Source: JAGLRQ01 sp965369805
Lineage (GTDB): Bacteria; Auribacterota; UBA6266
NCBI GenBank assembly: GCA_965369805.1
Contig: CBDURG010000034.1
Span: forward strand, 1 to 16,160
DNA length: 16,160 nucleotides
Direction: 5' to 3'
Shown: positions 6,789 to 15,460 of the stretch, piece after piece
How the letters are laid out: each line of letters starts with the position of its first letter
Numbering within the stretch: the stretch's first letter is position 1
The notes under the pieces: generated by a model
What the model was told of the DNA's origin: nothing
Database searches by the model: none
What the model saw: only the letters and a program-made list of their open reading frames with translations
Position numbers and translations under genes: made by a program

Positions 6789-7967
6789 ATGGTCCAGGAG
6801 CTGGCTTATGTCCTTATTAATCCTTATACGTTGATGAAATCAAGAACTGGTGGTGTGATTGCCAGGCTTTTCGCGAGAACCAACCTGGAGCTTGTTGCCG
6901 CCAGAATGTTTGCTCCCGGCAAGGAGCTTGTTGATGAATTTTGCCATATTATAGCCGCTGATAAAAAACAGAAAAACGAAAAAATAAAAAAAGAAATTAT
7001 TGATTATATAAAGCATTTTTATATTAAGCCTCCTATTCATTCTAAGCGGCATAATAGGGTTTTATTGCTGTTGTTTAAAGGTGAAAACGCTGTTAGAAAG
7101 CTCCGCAAAGTTGTTGGCCCGGTAGCGCATAAGTCGATAAGCGGAGAAACGATAAGGGATACTTATGGTGACTATATAGAAGATCGCCATGGGGATGTCA
7201 GGTATTTTGAGCCCGCGGTTATTGCGCCTCCATGCGGGAAAAGTGCGATCAAAAGGCTTGAGGTGTGGGCCAGGTATTCCAACAGAGACGGAGGATTGCT
7301 TAACAGGGCATTAGAATATAAAGCGAAGAAAAATATTCAAGAAACCCTGGTTTTGATAAAACCTGATAATTTCAGAGGGCCGAGCGGAAGAGCCGGTAAC
7401 ATCATAGATCTCTTCTCGAAAACAGGGCTTTATATTATAGGCGCAAAGGTTTTGAATTTAAGTCTTAAAGAAGCGGAAGATTTTTATGGGCCTGTCAGGA
7501 AGGTCCTTGCTGAAAAACTTCAGGGTCAGATTAAAGAAAGAATAAAGGAAGCTATTAAAGGCCTGTTTGGTTTTCCCGTGCCGGATACTTCTCTTAGAAA
7601 AATAACCAGCACCATTAGTGAATTAAATGCCCAAAAGGAGTTTAATAATATAGTCAAATTTATGACAGGGATTGACAGAACTAATTCTGAAGCGAGAAAA
7701 AACAAAGAAAAGCCCGGCAAGGTTAAATGTCTTGCTCTTGTTTACCAGGGGCCGAATGCCATATCCAAAATTAGGAATCAACTGGGAGCAACCAATCCCA
7801 GAAGAGCTGATTGGGCTACTGTCAGGAAAGAATTTGGGCAAAATATTATGGAAAACACAGCTCATGCCTCGGATTCTCCCGCGAACGCGAAACGGGAACT
7901 GAAAATAGTAAAAATTGAACAGGATGACATTTCCAAATGGCTAAAAATAATCAAAAGACAGCGTTAA
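6789..7967 (+). CDS. ndk: Tandem nucleoside diphosphate kinase, N-terminal domain degenerate
   Basis: The protein has 392 residues and two NDK-fold domains; a normal NDK has about 140 residues and one domain. The enzyme moves the gamma-phosphate between nucleoside tri- and diphosphates through a phospho-histidine. The second domain (about 185-380) keeps the substrate lysine in TLVLIKPDNF (Lys191), the loop GATNPRRADWATVRKEFG, and the signature NTAHASDSP with catalytic His359. It carries an insertion of about 70-80 residues between its two halves. The first domain (about 5-170) has the same outline (LINPYTLMKS, GENAVRKLRKVVGP, TIRDTYGDY) but replaces the lysine with Asn11 and lacks a proper histidine signature, so it is probably non-catalytic. 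I chose the ATG at 6789 because of GGAGGT just upstream. Its 3' end overlaps the aminotransferase gene by 31 bases. Confidence 0.85.
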   Translation: MVQELAYVLINPYTLMKSRTGGVIARLFARTNLELVAARMFAPGKELVDEFCHIIAADKKQKNEKIKKEIIDYIKHFYIKPPIHSKRHNRVLLLLFKGENAVRKLRKVVGPVAHKSISGETIRDTYGDYIEDRHGDVRYFEPAVIAPPCGKSAIKRLEVWARYSNRDGGLLNRALEYKAKKNIQETLVLIKPDNFRGPSGRAGNIIDLFSKTGLYIIGAKVLNLSLKEAEDFYGPVRKVLAEKLQGQIKERIKEAIKGLFGFPVPDTSLRKITSTISELNAQKEFNNIVKFMTGIDRTNSEARKNKEKPGKVKCLALVYQGPNAISKIRNQLGATNPRRADWATVRKEFGQNIMENTAHASDSPANAKRELKIVKIEQDDISKWLKIIKRQR

Positions 7968-9121
7968 GCCTAAGAGCGCAAAATATTACTCCTTCAATTA
8001 CTCTTGCTATTACCAGCAAAGCAAAAGAAATGAGAGACGAAGGGATTAATGTGCTTGGGTTTGGTGCCGGTGAACCTGATTTTGATACCCCCGAGCATAT
8101 CAAGAAGGCAGCCAAGAAAGCTATTGATGAAGGTTTTACCAAATATACGCCTGCGGCCGGGGCAGTAGAGTTAAGAAAAGCGGTGGGAAACGAATTTGAA
8201 AAAGAAACCGGTATCGGCTGCGATGTTTCACAGATAGTAATATCCTGCGGCGCGAAACATTCACTTTGTAACCTTTTTCAGTGTATCCTTAATGAGGGTG
8301 ATGAAGTTATAATTCCTTCTCCCTACTGGGTTAGTTATCCTGAGATGGTGAAGATGGCAGGCGGGACACCTGTGTTTGTAAGGGGAGACGAAGAAGATTA
8401 TTTCCAGTTAACAATGAGAAATCTCGTGAAGACAATAACCCCAAGGACAAAAGCTATAATAATTAATTCTCCCTGTAATCCCACCGGCTGTATTATGGGT
8501 GAAAAGATTTTGAAAGAAATAGCCGAATTTGCGATTGAGAACAATATCTTTGTTGTTTCGGATGAAATATACAACAGAATAGTCTATGGGAATATGGAAG
8601 CAAAGAGCATTTTGACTGTTTGTCCCGGCCTGAAAGATTTAACCATAGTTATAAACGGTGTTTCAAAAAGTTTTTCGATGACAGGATGGAGGATAGGTTA
8701 TATGGCGGCGCCTAAGCCTATCGCGTCTGCCGTAGCAAGTTATCAAAGCCACAGTACTTCAAATCCCACATCGATAGCGCAGAAGGCCGCGCTTGCCGCG
8801 CTTAACGGCGGCTATGGATGTGTTAAAGAAATGGTAGAAGAATTTAAAAAGCGAAGAGATTACATGGTAGATAAATTAAATTCAATATCGGGAATTTCAT
8901 GCATTAAACCCGGCGGGGCTTTTTATGTTTTTCCAAACATTTCAAGATTTGGAATGAAATCAACTGATTTTGCGTCGAATTTACTCAAAAACGAACATGT
9001 AGCTGTTGTCCCCGGCTCGGCTTTTGGCTGGGATACTCATGTGAGGCTTTCATATGCCGTTTCAATGGAAGTTATAAAAGAAGGTCTTGACCGCATCGAA
9101 AGATACGTTAAAGCTTTGTAA
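7937..9121 (+). CDS. aspC: Aspartate-type aminotransferase, PLP-dependent class I (subgroup Ib-like)
   Basis: This 394-residue cytoplasmic enzyme of the aspartate aminotransferase fold type I moves amino groups between amino acids and 2-oxo acids through pyridoxal phosphate. Key motifs are GAGEPDFDTPEHIKKAA near the N-terminus, FTKYTPAAGAVELRKAV, PSPYWVSYPEM, NSPCNPTG, SDEIYNRIVY, and GVSKSFSMTGWRIGY with the PLP Schiff-base lysine at 244. The arginine expected to hold the substrate alpha-carboxylate is in HVRLSYA. The pattern is closest to the thermophile-type (Ib) aspartate/prephenate aminotransferases, so the substrate could be aspartate or prephenate. The start overlaps the previous gene by 31 bases and has only a weak AGGA upstream, suggesting translational coupling. 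The mfd start lies inside its last codons. Confidence 0.93.
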   Translation: MAKNNQKTALSLRAQNITPSITLAITSKAKEMRDEGINVLGFGAGEPDFDTPEHIKKAAKKAIDEGFTKYTPAAGAVELRKAVGNEFEKETGIGCDVSQIVISCGAKHSLCNLFQCILNEGDEVIIPSPYWVSYPEMVKMAGGTPVFVRGDEEDYFQLTMRNLVKTITPRTKAIIINSPCNPTGCIMGEKILKEIAEFAIENNIFVVSDEIYNRIVYGNMEAKSILTVCPGLKDLTIVINGVSKSFSMTGWRIGYMAAPKPIASAVASYQSHSTSNPTSIAQKAALAALNGGYGCVKEMVEEFKKRRDYMVDKLNSISGISCIKPGGAFYVFPNISRFGMKSTDFASNLLKNEHVAVVPGSAFGWDTHVRLSYAVSMEVIKEGLDRIERYVKAL

Positions 9122-12100
9122 TCCTGGAAACATTCTTCACTATTTAAATCATTCTGAATCTTTCAGAAACCTGCTTGAAGTTCTTAAGAAAGGGAACTCG
9201 GCCGGGGTTAGTGAGATCGTTCAGGAGGCAAAGGGGTCTGTTTATTCATGGCTTTTAAAGTTGTTTGCAAAAAGCATTGTGATTTGTCTTCGTTCCAACT
9301 CTGAATGTGAAACTTTGCTTGCCGAGCTTGAATCATACCTTCCCGGTTCAGATATTTTATTTTTCCCAGGTTGGGAAATTTTACCTGGTGAACATGTTTC
9401 CCCCCACGTTGACCTTGTCGGGGAGAGAATGAAAGCGCTTTTAAAAGTAAAACATTCTAATTCTCCATTCGTAATGGTGACAACCATTGATGCTGTTCAG
9501 CACAAAGTAGCGCCCCCGGCAGATCTTTTTGGAAGATTTCTTTCGTTCAAAAAGAAGAAGGTTATTGATTTTCAATCTACAGTGGAAAATCTTGTCAAAA
9601 TTGGTTATGGAAGAACCCGGGAGGTGTCTTTTAAAGGGGCGTTTGGTGTCAGGGGCAGTATAATTGACATATTTCCTTCCAATTGTGAGTATCCTGTCAG
9701 GATAGATCTTATGGATGATTGTGTTGAAACTATAAAGCTTTTTGATGCTTCTTCCCAGAGATCGTTTAAGGAAATTGACAGTATATCTGTAGCTCCTGTT
9801 GATGAATCCGGGATAGTGGATTATAAAAATCTGGGATCTGTCTTTTCTTATATTCCCGGAGAGGCAATTTTAATTTTTGAAGAAGCCCCTGAACTGAGAA
9901 ACAAAGCGGCGAAGAATCTTGAATGTCTGTCTCACAAAGATTCATCTGAGTTTATGGATGTAGATGATATTCTTTCGATTGAGAGACAGCGGTTGTTTGT
10001 TTCTTCTTACGCGCTCAAACCCGATTCCGCCGCTGAAAAGTTTCCACAGCTTTCACTCGATACGCGTGAGATAAAGTATTATTCCCCGGAAGAAGTTGGT
10101 TCTCGGGGTATTTCAGGAAGTAACTTTTCCAGTATGGTTAAGGATTTGAAAAATTGGATAGAACATGGGAAGACAATATATATATTCGGGAATAATACAG
10201 GTGAGATTGACAGGCTCAGAGAGATATTAAAAGAAGAGAAGGTTAATCTGGAACTTATTAATTTTGGCAGGGCGCGCTTGAGAGGCGGTTTTTTTGTCGA
10301 ACAGGCGAATCTTTTTGTTCTTACCGATCAGGAGATATTCGGAAGGTATAAGCGGCGGCGTCCGCGCAGAAAATATTTTGGTTCAATATCACCTGTTGAG
10401 ATTGCTGATTTGCATCCTGGTGATTACGTTGTCCATATTAACCACGGTGTAGGGAAATTTCTTGGCCTTTCGGAAATCAAAAAGAACAATATGCCTGTTG
10501 AAATGGCTGTAATCGAATATGCCAATAATTCAAAGTTATATGTCCCAATGAGCAAGGTTAATTTTATACAGCGTTACATAGGTTTTAGAGACAGAGGGCC
10601 TATGCTGGATAAGCTTGGCAGCAGAAAGTGGCTTATGACAAAAGCTGAAGCCCAGAGATCGATAATGGATTATTCCTCGGAACTGTTACAGATTCAAGGC
10701 GTGAGGGCCGCGAAAAGCGGTTTTAAGTTTTCAAAAGATACGCGATGGCAGAAAGAATTTGAAGCGTCTTTTATTTACGAGGAGACACCTGACCAGGAAA
10801 AGTCAATAAGAGAAATAAAGGAGGATATGGAATCTCTTGTTCCCATGGACAGGTTAATATGCGGGGATGTTGGTTATGGAAAAACTGAACTCGCGATAAG
10901 AGCCGCGTTTAAAGCGGTAATGGACGGAAAACAGGTTGCTGTTTTAGTGCCGACCACTATTCTCGCGAAACAGCACCTTGATACGTTTTCGGAAAGAATG
11001 GTTGATTACCCTGTTTGCGTAGAAATGCTTTCGCGGTTTAAAACTCTGTCTGAACAAAGGGATATAATAAGACGTCTCGCAAATGGCGCGGTTGATATAA
11101 TTATCGGTACTCACAGGCTGCTTCAGCATGATATAAAATTTAAGGATCTGGGGCTTCTTATCATAGATGAGGAGCAGAGGTTTGGCGTTGCTCATAAAGA
11201 AAATCTCAAGAAGCTTAGACTGACAGTTGATGTTCTCGCGATGAGCGCGACGCCTATTCCCAGGACTCTTTATATGTCTTTAGCCGGGGCAAGGGATATG
11301 AGCACGGTTATTACCCCTCCTGAGGACAGGCTGCCGATTGAAACAATAATTTGTGAATATGGCAATGAAGTTATGAGAGAAGCGATATTAAGGGAATTTA
11401 GCAGGGGCGGACAGGTATTTTACATTCATAACAGGGTTCAATCTATTTCCGGTGTATGTGAGAGATTGGCGCGGCTTGTTCCTCAGGCTAAATTTGCTTA
11501 TGCCCATGGACAGATGGAAGAGCACGCTCTTGAATCGAGAATGAGAGATTTTGTCGCGGGCTCGATAGATGTCCTTGTTTCAACAACCATTATTGAGTCG
11601 GGGATTGATATTCCCAATGCTAATACGATTATTATAGAGCGCGCGGACCGCTTTGGGCTGGCTGATCTTTACCAGCTTAGGGGAAGGGTGGGAAGATTTA
11701 AAAGGAGGGCCTATGCTTATTTGCTTGCTTCCGGGGAGAAAGAGATGCCGGTGGAAGTGAAAAAGCGCCTATCAGCTATGAAAAAGTTTTCTTCCCTTGG
11801 TTCCGGTTTCAAGATTGCTCTTAAAGACCTGGAGATCAGGGGTGCCGGGAATATTCTTGGAAAAAAACAGCACGGGCATGTGGCGGCAATCGGGTTTGAC
11901 CTTTATTGTAAACTCTTGAAACAGTCGGTTTCCAGGCTTAAAGGAGAAAAAGTTGTTGAGGTCCCCGATGTGTATATTGATCTGGGGATTTATCTTAAAA
12001 TTCCCGAAAGTTATATAGAGGATGAGACTGAGCGTTTAAAAATGTATATGAAGATTTCATCAGCGGTTGATGAAAAGGAAATAAACACAATTGCGGAATA

Positions 12101-12335
12101 TCTGGAAGACAGGTTCGGGAAAATCCCGCGTTCTGTCCAAATCCTTTTAATGTTAGAGGAGCTTAAGTTTATAGCAGCGAGGCAAAAGGTAAGTGTTATA
12201 GAAGCAAAGGAAAAGAAACTTCTTGTAAGAAAAGGGGAGAGAAGATATTCTTACCCTTTTACGGAAATAGGCCTTGATCCGCGTTTTCCTGAGAAATCTA
12301 TATTGACGGTAAAAAAATTGTTGCAGGCACTATAG
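9087..12335 (+). CDS. mfd: Transcription-repair coupling factor Mfd
   Basis: Mfd is a DNA translocase that removes stalled RNA polymerase and recruits UvrA to lesions. The length of 1082 residues is close to the E. coli protein (1148). In order: a UvrB-like N-terminal module (FFPGWEILPGEHVSPH, then GAFGVRGSIIDIFPSN); the RNA-polymerase-interacting domain (about 440-515, HINHGVGKFLGL to LYVPMSKVNFIQRYIG); the RecG-like motor with Walker A GDVGYGKT (593-600), DEEQ (694-697), MSATPIPRTL, STTIIESGIDIPNANTII and RGRVGR (865-870); the TRG region with KDLEIRGAGNILGKKQHGH; and a C-terminal domain. The frame has no ATG near its N-terminus. TTG 9087, 35 bases inside the aminotransferase gene, is the best candidate because homologous sequence starts soon after. 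The exact start is uncertain. Confidence 0.96.
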   Translation: MTASKDTLKLCNPGNILHYLNHSESFRNLLEVLKKGNSAGVSEIVQEAKGSVYSWLLKLFAKSIVICLRSNSECETLLAELESYLPGSDILFFPGWEILPGEHVSPHVDLVGERMKALLKVKHSNSPFVMVTTIDAVQHKVAPPADLFGRFLSFKKKKVIDFQSTVENLVKIGYGRTREVSFKGAFGVRGSIIDIFPSNCEYPVRIDLMDDCVETIKLFDASSQRSFKEIDSISVAPVDESGIVDYKNLGSVFSYIPGEAILIFEEAPELRNKAAKNLECLSHKDSSEFMDVDDILSIERQRLFVSSYALKPDSAAEKFPQLSLDTREIKYYSPEEVGSRGISGSNFSSMVKDLKNWIEHGKTIYIFGNNTGEIDRLREILKEEKVNLELINFGRARLRGGFFVEQANLFVLTDQEIFGRYKRRRPRRKYFGSISPVEIADLHPGDYVVHINHGVGKFLGLSEIKKNNMPVEMAVIEYANNSKLYVPMSKVNFIQRYIGFRDRGPMLDKLGSRKWLMTKAEAQRSIMDYSSELLQIQGVRAAKSGFKFSKDTRWQKEFEASFIYEETPDQEKSIREIKEDMESLVPMDRLICGDVGYGKTELAIRAAFKAVMDGKQVAVLVPTTILAKQHLDTFSERMVDYPVCVEMLSRFKTLSEQRDIIRRLANGAVDIIIGTHRLLQHDIKFKDLGLLIIDEEQRFGVAHKENLKKLRLTVDVLAMSATPIPRTLYMSLAGARDMSTVITPPEDRLPIETIICEYGNEVMREAILREFSRGGQVFYIHNRVQSISGVCERLARLVPQAKFAYAHGQMEEHALESRMRDFVAGSIDVLVSTTIIESGIDIPNANTIIIERADRFGLADLYQLRGRVGRFKRRAYAYLLASGEKEMPVEVKKRLSAMKKFSSLGSGFKIALKDLEIRGAGNILGKKQHGHVAAIGFDLYCKLLKQSVSRLKGEKVVEVPDVYIDLGIYLKIPESYIEDETERLKMYMKISSAVDEKEINTIAEYLEDRFGKIPRSVQILLMLEELKFIAARQKVSVIEAKEKKLLVRKGERRYSYPFTEIGLDPRFPEKSILTVKKLLQAL

Positions 12336-12357
12336 GGGAATGATAAACTTCTCCCCT

Positions 12358-12445
12358 GTATATCGTGCCCTGTTTGTTAAAAAGGAATATAGCGCGAAAA
12401 AGCGAAAAGAAGATATAAGGGCTTAGGGATAAGAAATAAAGGAGG
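12358..12445 (+). repeat. Possible degenerate heptamer tract upstream of the foldase gene
   Basis: One GTATATC unit (12358-12364) is followed in phase by GTGCCCT and GTTTGTT, and near the end AGGGCTT (12418-12424), AGGGATA (12425-12431) and AGAAATA (12432-12438) are also 7 bases apart. The match to the other tracts is loose. Otherwise this gap holds only the Shine-Dalgarno site of the next gene and a small GGGGA/TCCCC inverted repeat (12335-12356) at the mfd stop. I see no terminator. Confidence 0.3.
12441..12445 (+). promoter_or_regulatory. Ribosome binding site that decides the foldase start
   Basis: AAAGGAGG ends at 12445, five bases before ATG 12451. It favours this ATG over the in-frame TTG immediately before it (12448). 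Confidence 0.8.
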
Positions 12446-12450
12446 CATTG

Positions 12451-13365
12451 ATGAAACTGGTTGTATTTATTGTTGCGTTTGGTCTGTTTGTCGCGGCAGG
12501 AATTACTTTTTCTGGCGCGGAAACAGATGGCGATAAAATTGTCGCGGGTGAAGAGGAAATAATCGCGACGGTAAACGGAGAAAAAATAACCGTTGGAGAT
12601 TTTAGAGAAAAAATGGAGTTAGCCGTTATTCCTTCCGCGAGAAATGATGCTGATACCCAGAGTCAGATGTTAGAATCCATGATTGTGAGCAAACTTATTT
12701 ATGCTATGGCGGTTGAAAAAGGCTTTGATAAAACACCGGAGATGCTAAAGAAACTTGAAGAAATTAAAAAAGCTGTGATTGCTCAGACGTTTGTTGAGGA
12801 AAAAACTCTTGCCGATGTGAAAATTACCGATAAAGAGGTGAAAAAATACTATGATGATCATGAAGAAGAATTTAGCAGCCCCGAACAGGTAAGGGTTTCT
12901 CATATTCTTATTCAATTTGACGAGGATGTAACCGAAGAGCGGAAGAAAGAGGCTGAAAAGAAAGCTCAAAAAGCTTTATCCAGAGTTAAATCGGGTGAAG
13001 ATTTTAGTGCCGTTGCCAAAGAAGTGTCAACTTGCCCTTCCTCGGAGAACGGGGGGGACCTTAACTTTTTTGCCAGGGGACGCATGGTTCCTGAATTTGA
13101 AGATGTTGCTTTTGGGTTAAGTGTTGGAGATTTCTCAGAAGTAGTGGAGACAAGATTTGGATATCATATTATTAAAGTTACCGATAAAAAAGAACAGGAA
13201 AAAATTGATTTTGAAGATTATAAAGACAAAATTAAAGACACGCTTTTACAGAGGAAGAAAGGGGAAGTTTTGAAGGAATGGCTTGCTAAAATCAAATCCG
13301 GAGCTGATATTGAGATAAAGGATGATATTATAAAGAAAATGAAGGGTTTTTCGGAAGAAGAATAA
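12451..13365 (+). CDS. Parvulin-type peptidyl-prolyl isomerase / foldase (PpiC/SurA family)
   Basis: The protein has 304 residues and an N-terminal signal peptide or signal anchor (about 1-24), so it acts outside the inner membrane. A SurA-like N-terminal chaperone region (IIATVNGEKITVGDF, then helices to about 130) is followed by a complete parvulin domain (about 143-247). This contains VRVSHILI with His151, GGDLNFFARGRMVPEFEDVAF, and FGYHIIKV with His239, the conserved histidines of active parvulins. A charged helical tail ends the protein. Parvulins speed cis-trans isomerisation at proline and act as foldases for exported proteins. AAAGGAGG just upstream supports the start. The SurA-like gene follows one base after the stop, so the two are very probably cotranscribed and work on the same clients. 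PrsA, PpiD or SurA naming cannot be settled, though no lipobox cysteine is present, which argues against PrsA. Confidence 0.9.
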   Translation: MKLVVFIVAFGLFVAAGITFSGAETDGDKIVAGEEEIIATVNGEKITVGDFREKMELAVIPSARNDADTQSQMLESMIVSKLIYAMAVEKGFDKTPEMLKKLEEIKKAVIAQTFVEEKTLADVKITDKEVKKYYDDHEEEFSSPEQVRVSHILIQFDEDVTEERKKEAEKKAQKALSRVKSGEDFSAVAKEVSTCPSSENGGDLNFFARGRMVPEFEDVAFGLSVGDFSEVVETRFGYHIIKVTDKKEQEKIDFEDYKDKIKDTLLQRKKGEVLKEWLAKIKSGADIEIKDDIIKKMKGFSEEE

Positions 13366-13366
13366 A

Positions 13367-14329
13367 ATGAAGAAAGAAAAGATTGCTTTTTTATCCACTG
13401 TTCTGGTTTTCAGCCTTATGCTGGTTTTTTGCGGCAACACTGCTTATTGCTTCATTTATGACAGGATTTCCGCTGTTGTAAATGATGAAGTAATCATTTC
13501 CAGTGATATTAATAAATTACTGAATCCTATATACGCGCAGTACGCGAGAACATATTCCGGCGAAGAACTTAAAGAAAAAATGCTGGAGGCGCGGCGTGAA
13601 GCTTTGGATGTCCTTATAGAAAACGAGTTATTTTACCAGGAAGCTCAAAAGTACAAGATAGAAGTTGATGAATCTGAAATTGATATGAGGATAAATGAGA
13701 TAAAGGCCCGCTTTTCATCCGAGCGGGATTTTCTGAGTGCTCTTGAGAATGATAATATGACGGTTGAAAAATACAGGCAGAATATAAAAGAGCAAGTAAT
13801 GATAAAAAGGCTTATCGGTTATTTCATTACTTCCAGAGTGGTGGTAACGCCTGATGAGGTGAAGGAGTATTATAATCACCATCTTGCCGAGTTTCATAGA
13901 GTCGAACAGGTAAAATTTGATTTGATTACTTTAAAAGATGTGCCTGGAGAAAAACCGGCTATGGAAAAGGCGGAAGAAATTATAAAACTTCTGGAAGATA
14001 AAAAAACAAGTTCTGAAATCGGAGAATATTTTAAGGAAGATGAATATTTACACGTAAAAGAGAACATGGGCTTTTATTCAAAAGGCCACCTTTTAAGTGA
14101 AATTGAAGAAAGCGCGTTTGCTCTTGAAATCGGACAATACAGCAGCTCTTTCGCGATTGGTGATGAAATATATGTTGTTGTTCTTACGGACAAGATAATT
14201 GAGGGGGTTATGCCTTTAAAGGAAGTATATAGCGCTATTGAAAACAAGATGATTTTCGACGCGGTTAAGATAAAAAAAATTGAATTTGTCGAGAATCTTA
14301 AAGAAAAGGCATATATTTCATATAAGTAA
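13367..14329 (+). CDS. surA: SurA-like periplasmic chaperone with a degenerate PPIase domain
   Basis: The protein has 320 residues: a signal peptide (about 1-29), then the SurA N-terminal chaperone domain (YDRISAVVNDEVIISSDINKLL, helices to about 165, including a RREALDVLIENELFYQEAQKY segment). The following region (about 180-290) aligns in outline with a parvulin domain (MGFYSKGHLLSEIEESAFALEIGQYSS). It lacks the usual HIL and GYHII histidines, so isomerase activity is doubtful. Only one such domain is present, whereas E. coli SurA has two, one of which is also inactive. The role is most likely chaperoning of outer-membrane proteins on their way through the periplasm. It starts one base after the previous stop and lies upstream of pdxA and ksgA; surA-pdxA-ksgA is a well-known order in many Gram-negative bacteria. 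Confidence 0.85.
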   Translation: MKKEKIAFLSTVLVFSLMLVFCGNTAYCFIYDRISAVVNDEVIISSDINKLLNPIYAQYARTYSGEELKEKMLEARREALDVLIENELFYQEAQKYKIEVDESEIDMRINEIKARFSSERDFLSALENDNMTVEKYRQNIKEQVMIKRLIGYFITSRVVVTPDEVKEYYNHHLAEFHRVEQVKFDLITLKDVPGEKPAMEKAEEIIKLLEDKKTSSEIGEYFKEDEYLHVKENMGFYSKGHLLSEIEESAFALEIGQYSSSFAIGDEIYVVVLTDKIIEGVMPLKEVYSAIENKMIFDAVKIKKIEFVENLKEKAYISYK

Positions 14330-14330
14330 T

Positions 14331-14373
14331 ATGTAAATGTAGGGTGTAGGAATGTAGGTTCTATGTTGTAGGG
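14331..14373 (+). repeat. TGTAGGR heptamer tract between surA and pdxA
   Basis: TGTAGG occurs four times in 36 bases (starting 14338, 14345, 14353 and 14367), close to a 7-base period. An inverted TCCTACA lies at 14408-14414 and could pair with TGTAGGA at 14345-14351. The rest of the gap to 14429 shows no clear promoter, terminator or strong Shine-Dalgarno site. Confidence 0.6.
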
Positions 14374-14429
14374 AGAAAAGTAAAACTTATATTTCCTTGA
14401 CCCTGGATCCTACAGCTGTGAGCTGAATT

Positions 14430-15440
14430 ATGCCGCGCAAACCAATAATTGTCTTTACAATGGGAGATCCCTCCGGAATCGGCCCTGAAGTATGTATAAA
14501 ATCAGCTTGCGCGAAGAAGGTTTTTTCTGTTTGTACTCCGGTAATATACGGGGATTCTAAAGTTCTGAAAAAAGCGGCGAACCTTTGTGGAAGAAGAATA
14601 AAAGTTATTAAAAATATTACTTCTCTTAAGGAAGATAATGGGAGTATAAAAGTATTTCAGGTTGCTTCCATGTCAGAACAGCTTGTTATAGGCTCTCTTT
14701 CCTCTGATTCCGGGCGTGTCGCGATGGAATGCGTAAGTTCCGCGGTAGAAGACACGCTCAGCGGAAAAGTTTCAGCAATAGTTACCGCTCCTATTAATAA
14801 AGAAGCAATAAAGATGTCGGGCTATAATTTTCCGGGGCATACTGAATACCTGGCTGAAAAAACGGGAGCAAAACATTTTGCGATGATGCTGATAGGGGGA
14901 AGACTTAAGGTAGCACTGGTTACAATACATATGTCGCTTGAAAAAGCTTTAAAATCAATAAATAAAAAAGTCGTATATGAGAAAATTTTAATTCTTAATG
15001 ACGGATTAAAATCTTTAGGTGTCAGCAACCCCAGGATAGCGGTGAGTGCTTTAAACCCTCATGCCGGTGAGGGTGGAAGGTTTGGAAAAGAGGAAGAAGA
15101 AATAATTGAGCCCGCGATTGAACTGGCTTTTAAGAAAGGGATAAACTGCGGGGGCCCTTACCCTCCGGATACGGTTTTCTATTTTGCCCGGAAGGGTGCG
15201 TATGACGCGGTTCTTGCGATGTATCATGACCAGGGCCTTATACCGGTGAAACTTCTTGCTTTTGATAAAGGGGTAAATATTACACTGGGCCTCCCGATAA
15301 TCAGGACATCTCCCGATCATGGAACGGCATTTGATATTGCGTGGCAGAATAAAGCGTCTTCTTCAAGCATGGAAGCCGCAGCTGTTCTCGCGGCAAAGTT
15401 AGCAGTGAAAAGTAAAAACCGTGTTTTTTGTGTAAATTAG
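14430..15440 (+). CDS. pdxA: 4-hydroxythreonine-4-phosphate dehydrogenase PdxA
   Basis: PdxA oxidises 4-phosphohydroxy-L-threonine with NAD in the DXP-dependent pathway to pyridoxal phosphate, in the cytoplasm. The protein has 336 residues, the usual length. Family motifs are FTMGDPSGIGPEV near the start, VTAPINKEAI, FPGHTEYLAEKTG (His137), and the three metal-binding histidines at 167, 211 and 266, which fall at almost the same positions as those I recall for the E. coli enzyme. The last one lies in YHDQGLIPVK, followed by NITLGLPIIRTSPDHGTAFDIA. The start follows a TGTAGGR repeat tract with no good Shine-Dalgarno site, but the motif distance from the N-terminus fits this ATG. PdxA-family paralogues with other substrates exist, yet the surA and ksgA neighbours favour the B6 role. 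Confidence 0.94.
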   Translation: MPRKPIIVFTMGDPSGIGPEVCIKSACAKKVFSVCTPVIYGDSKVLKKAANLCGRRIKVIKNITSLKEDNGSIKVFQVASMSEQLVIGSLSSDSGRVAMECVSSAVEDTLSGKVSAIVTAPINKEAIKMSGYNFPGHTEYLAEKTGAKHFAMMLIGGRLKVALVTIHMSLEKALKSINKKVVYEKILILNDGLKSLGVSNPRIAVSALNPHAGEGGRFGKEEEEIIEPAIELAFKKGINCGGPYPPDTVFYFARKGAYDAVLAMYHDQGLIPVKLLAFDKGVNITLGLPIIRTSPDHGTAFDIAWQNKASSSSMEAAAVLAAKLAVKSKNRVFCVN

Positions 15441-15460
15441 TATCAAGTTACTATTTTAAG

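Noticed and set aside
14338..14373. TGTAGGG units resembling eukaryotic telomere heptamers (TTTAGGG)
   Set aside because: The tract is short, internal, imperfect and between bacterial genes; the likeness is one of unit length and G-content only.
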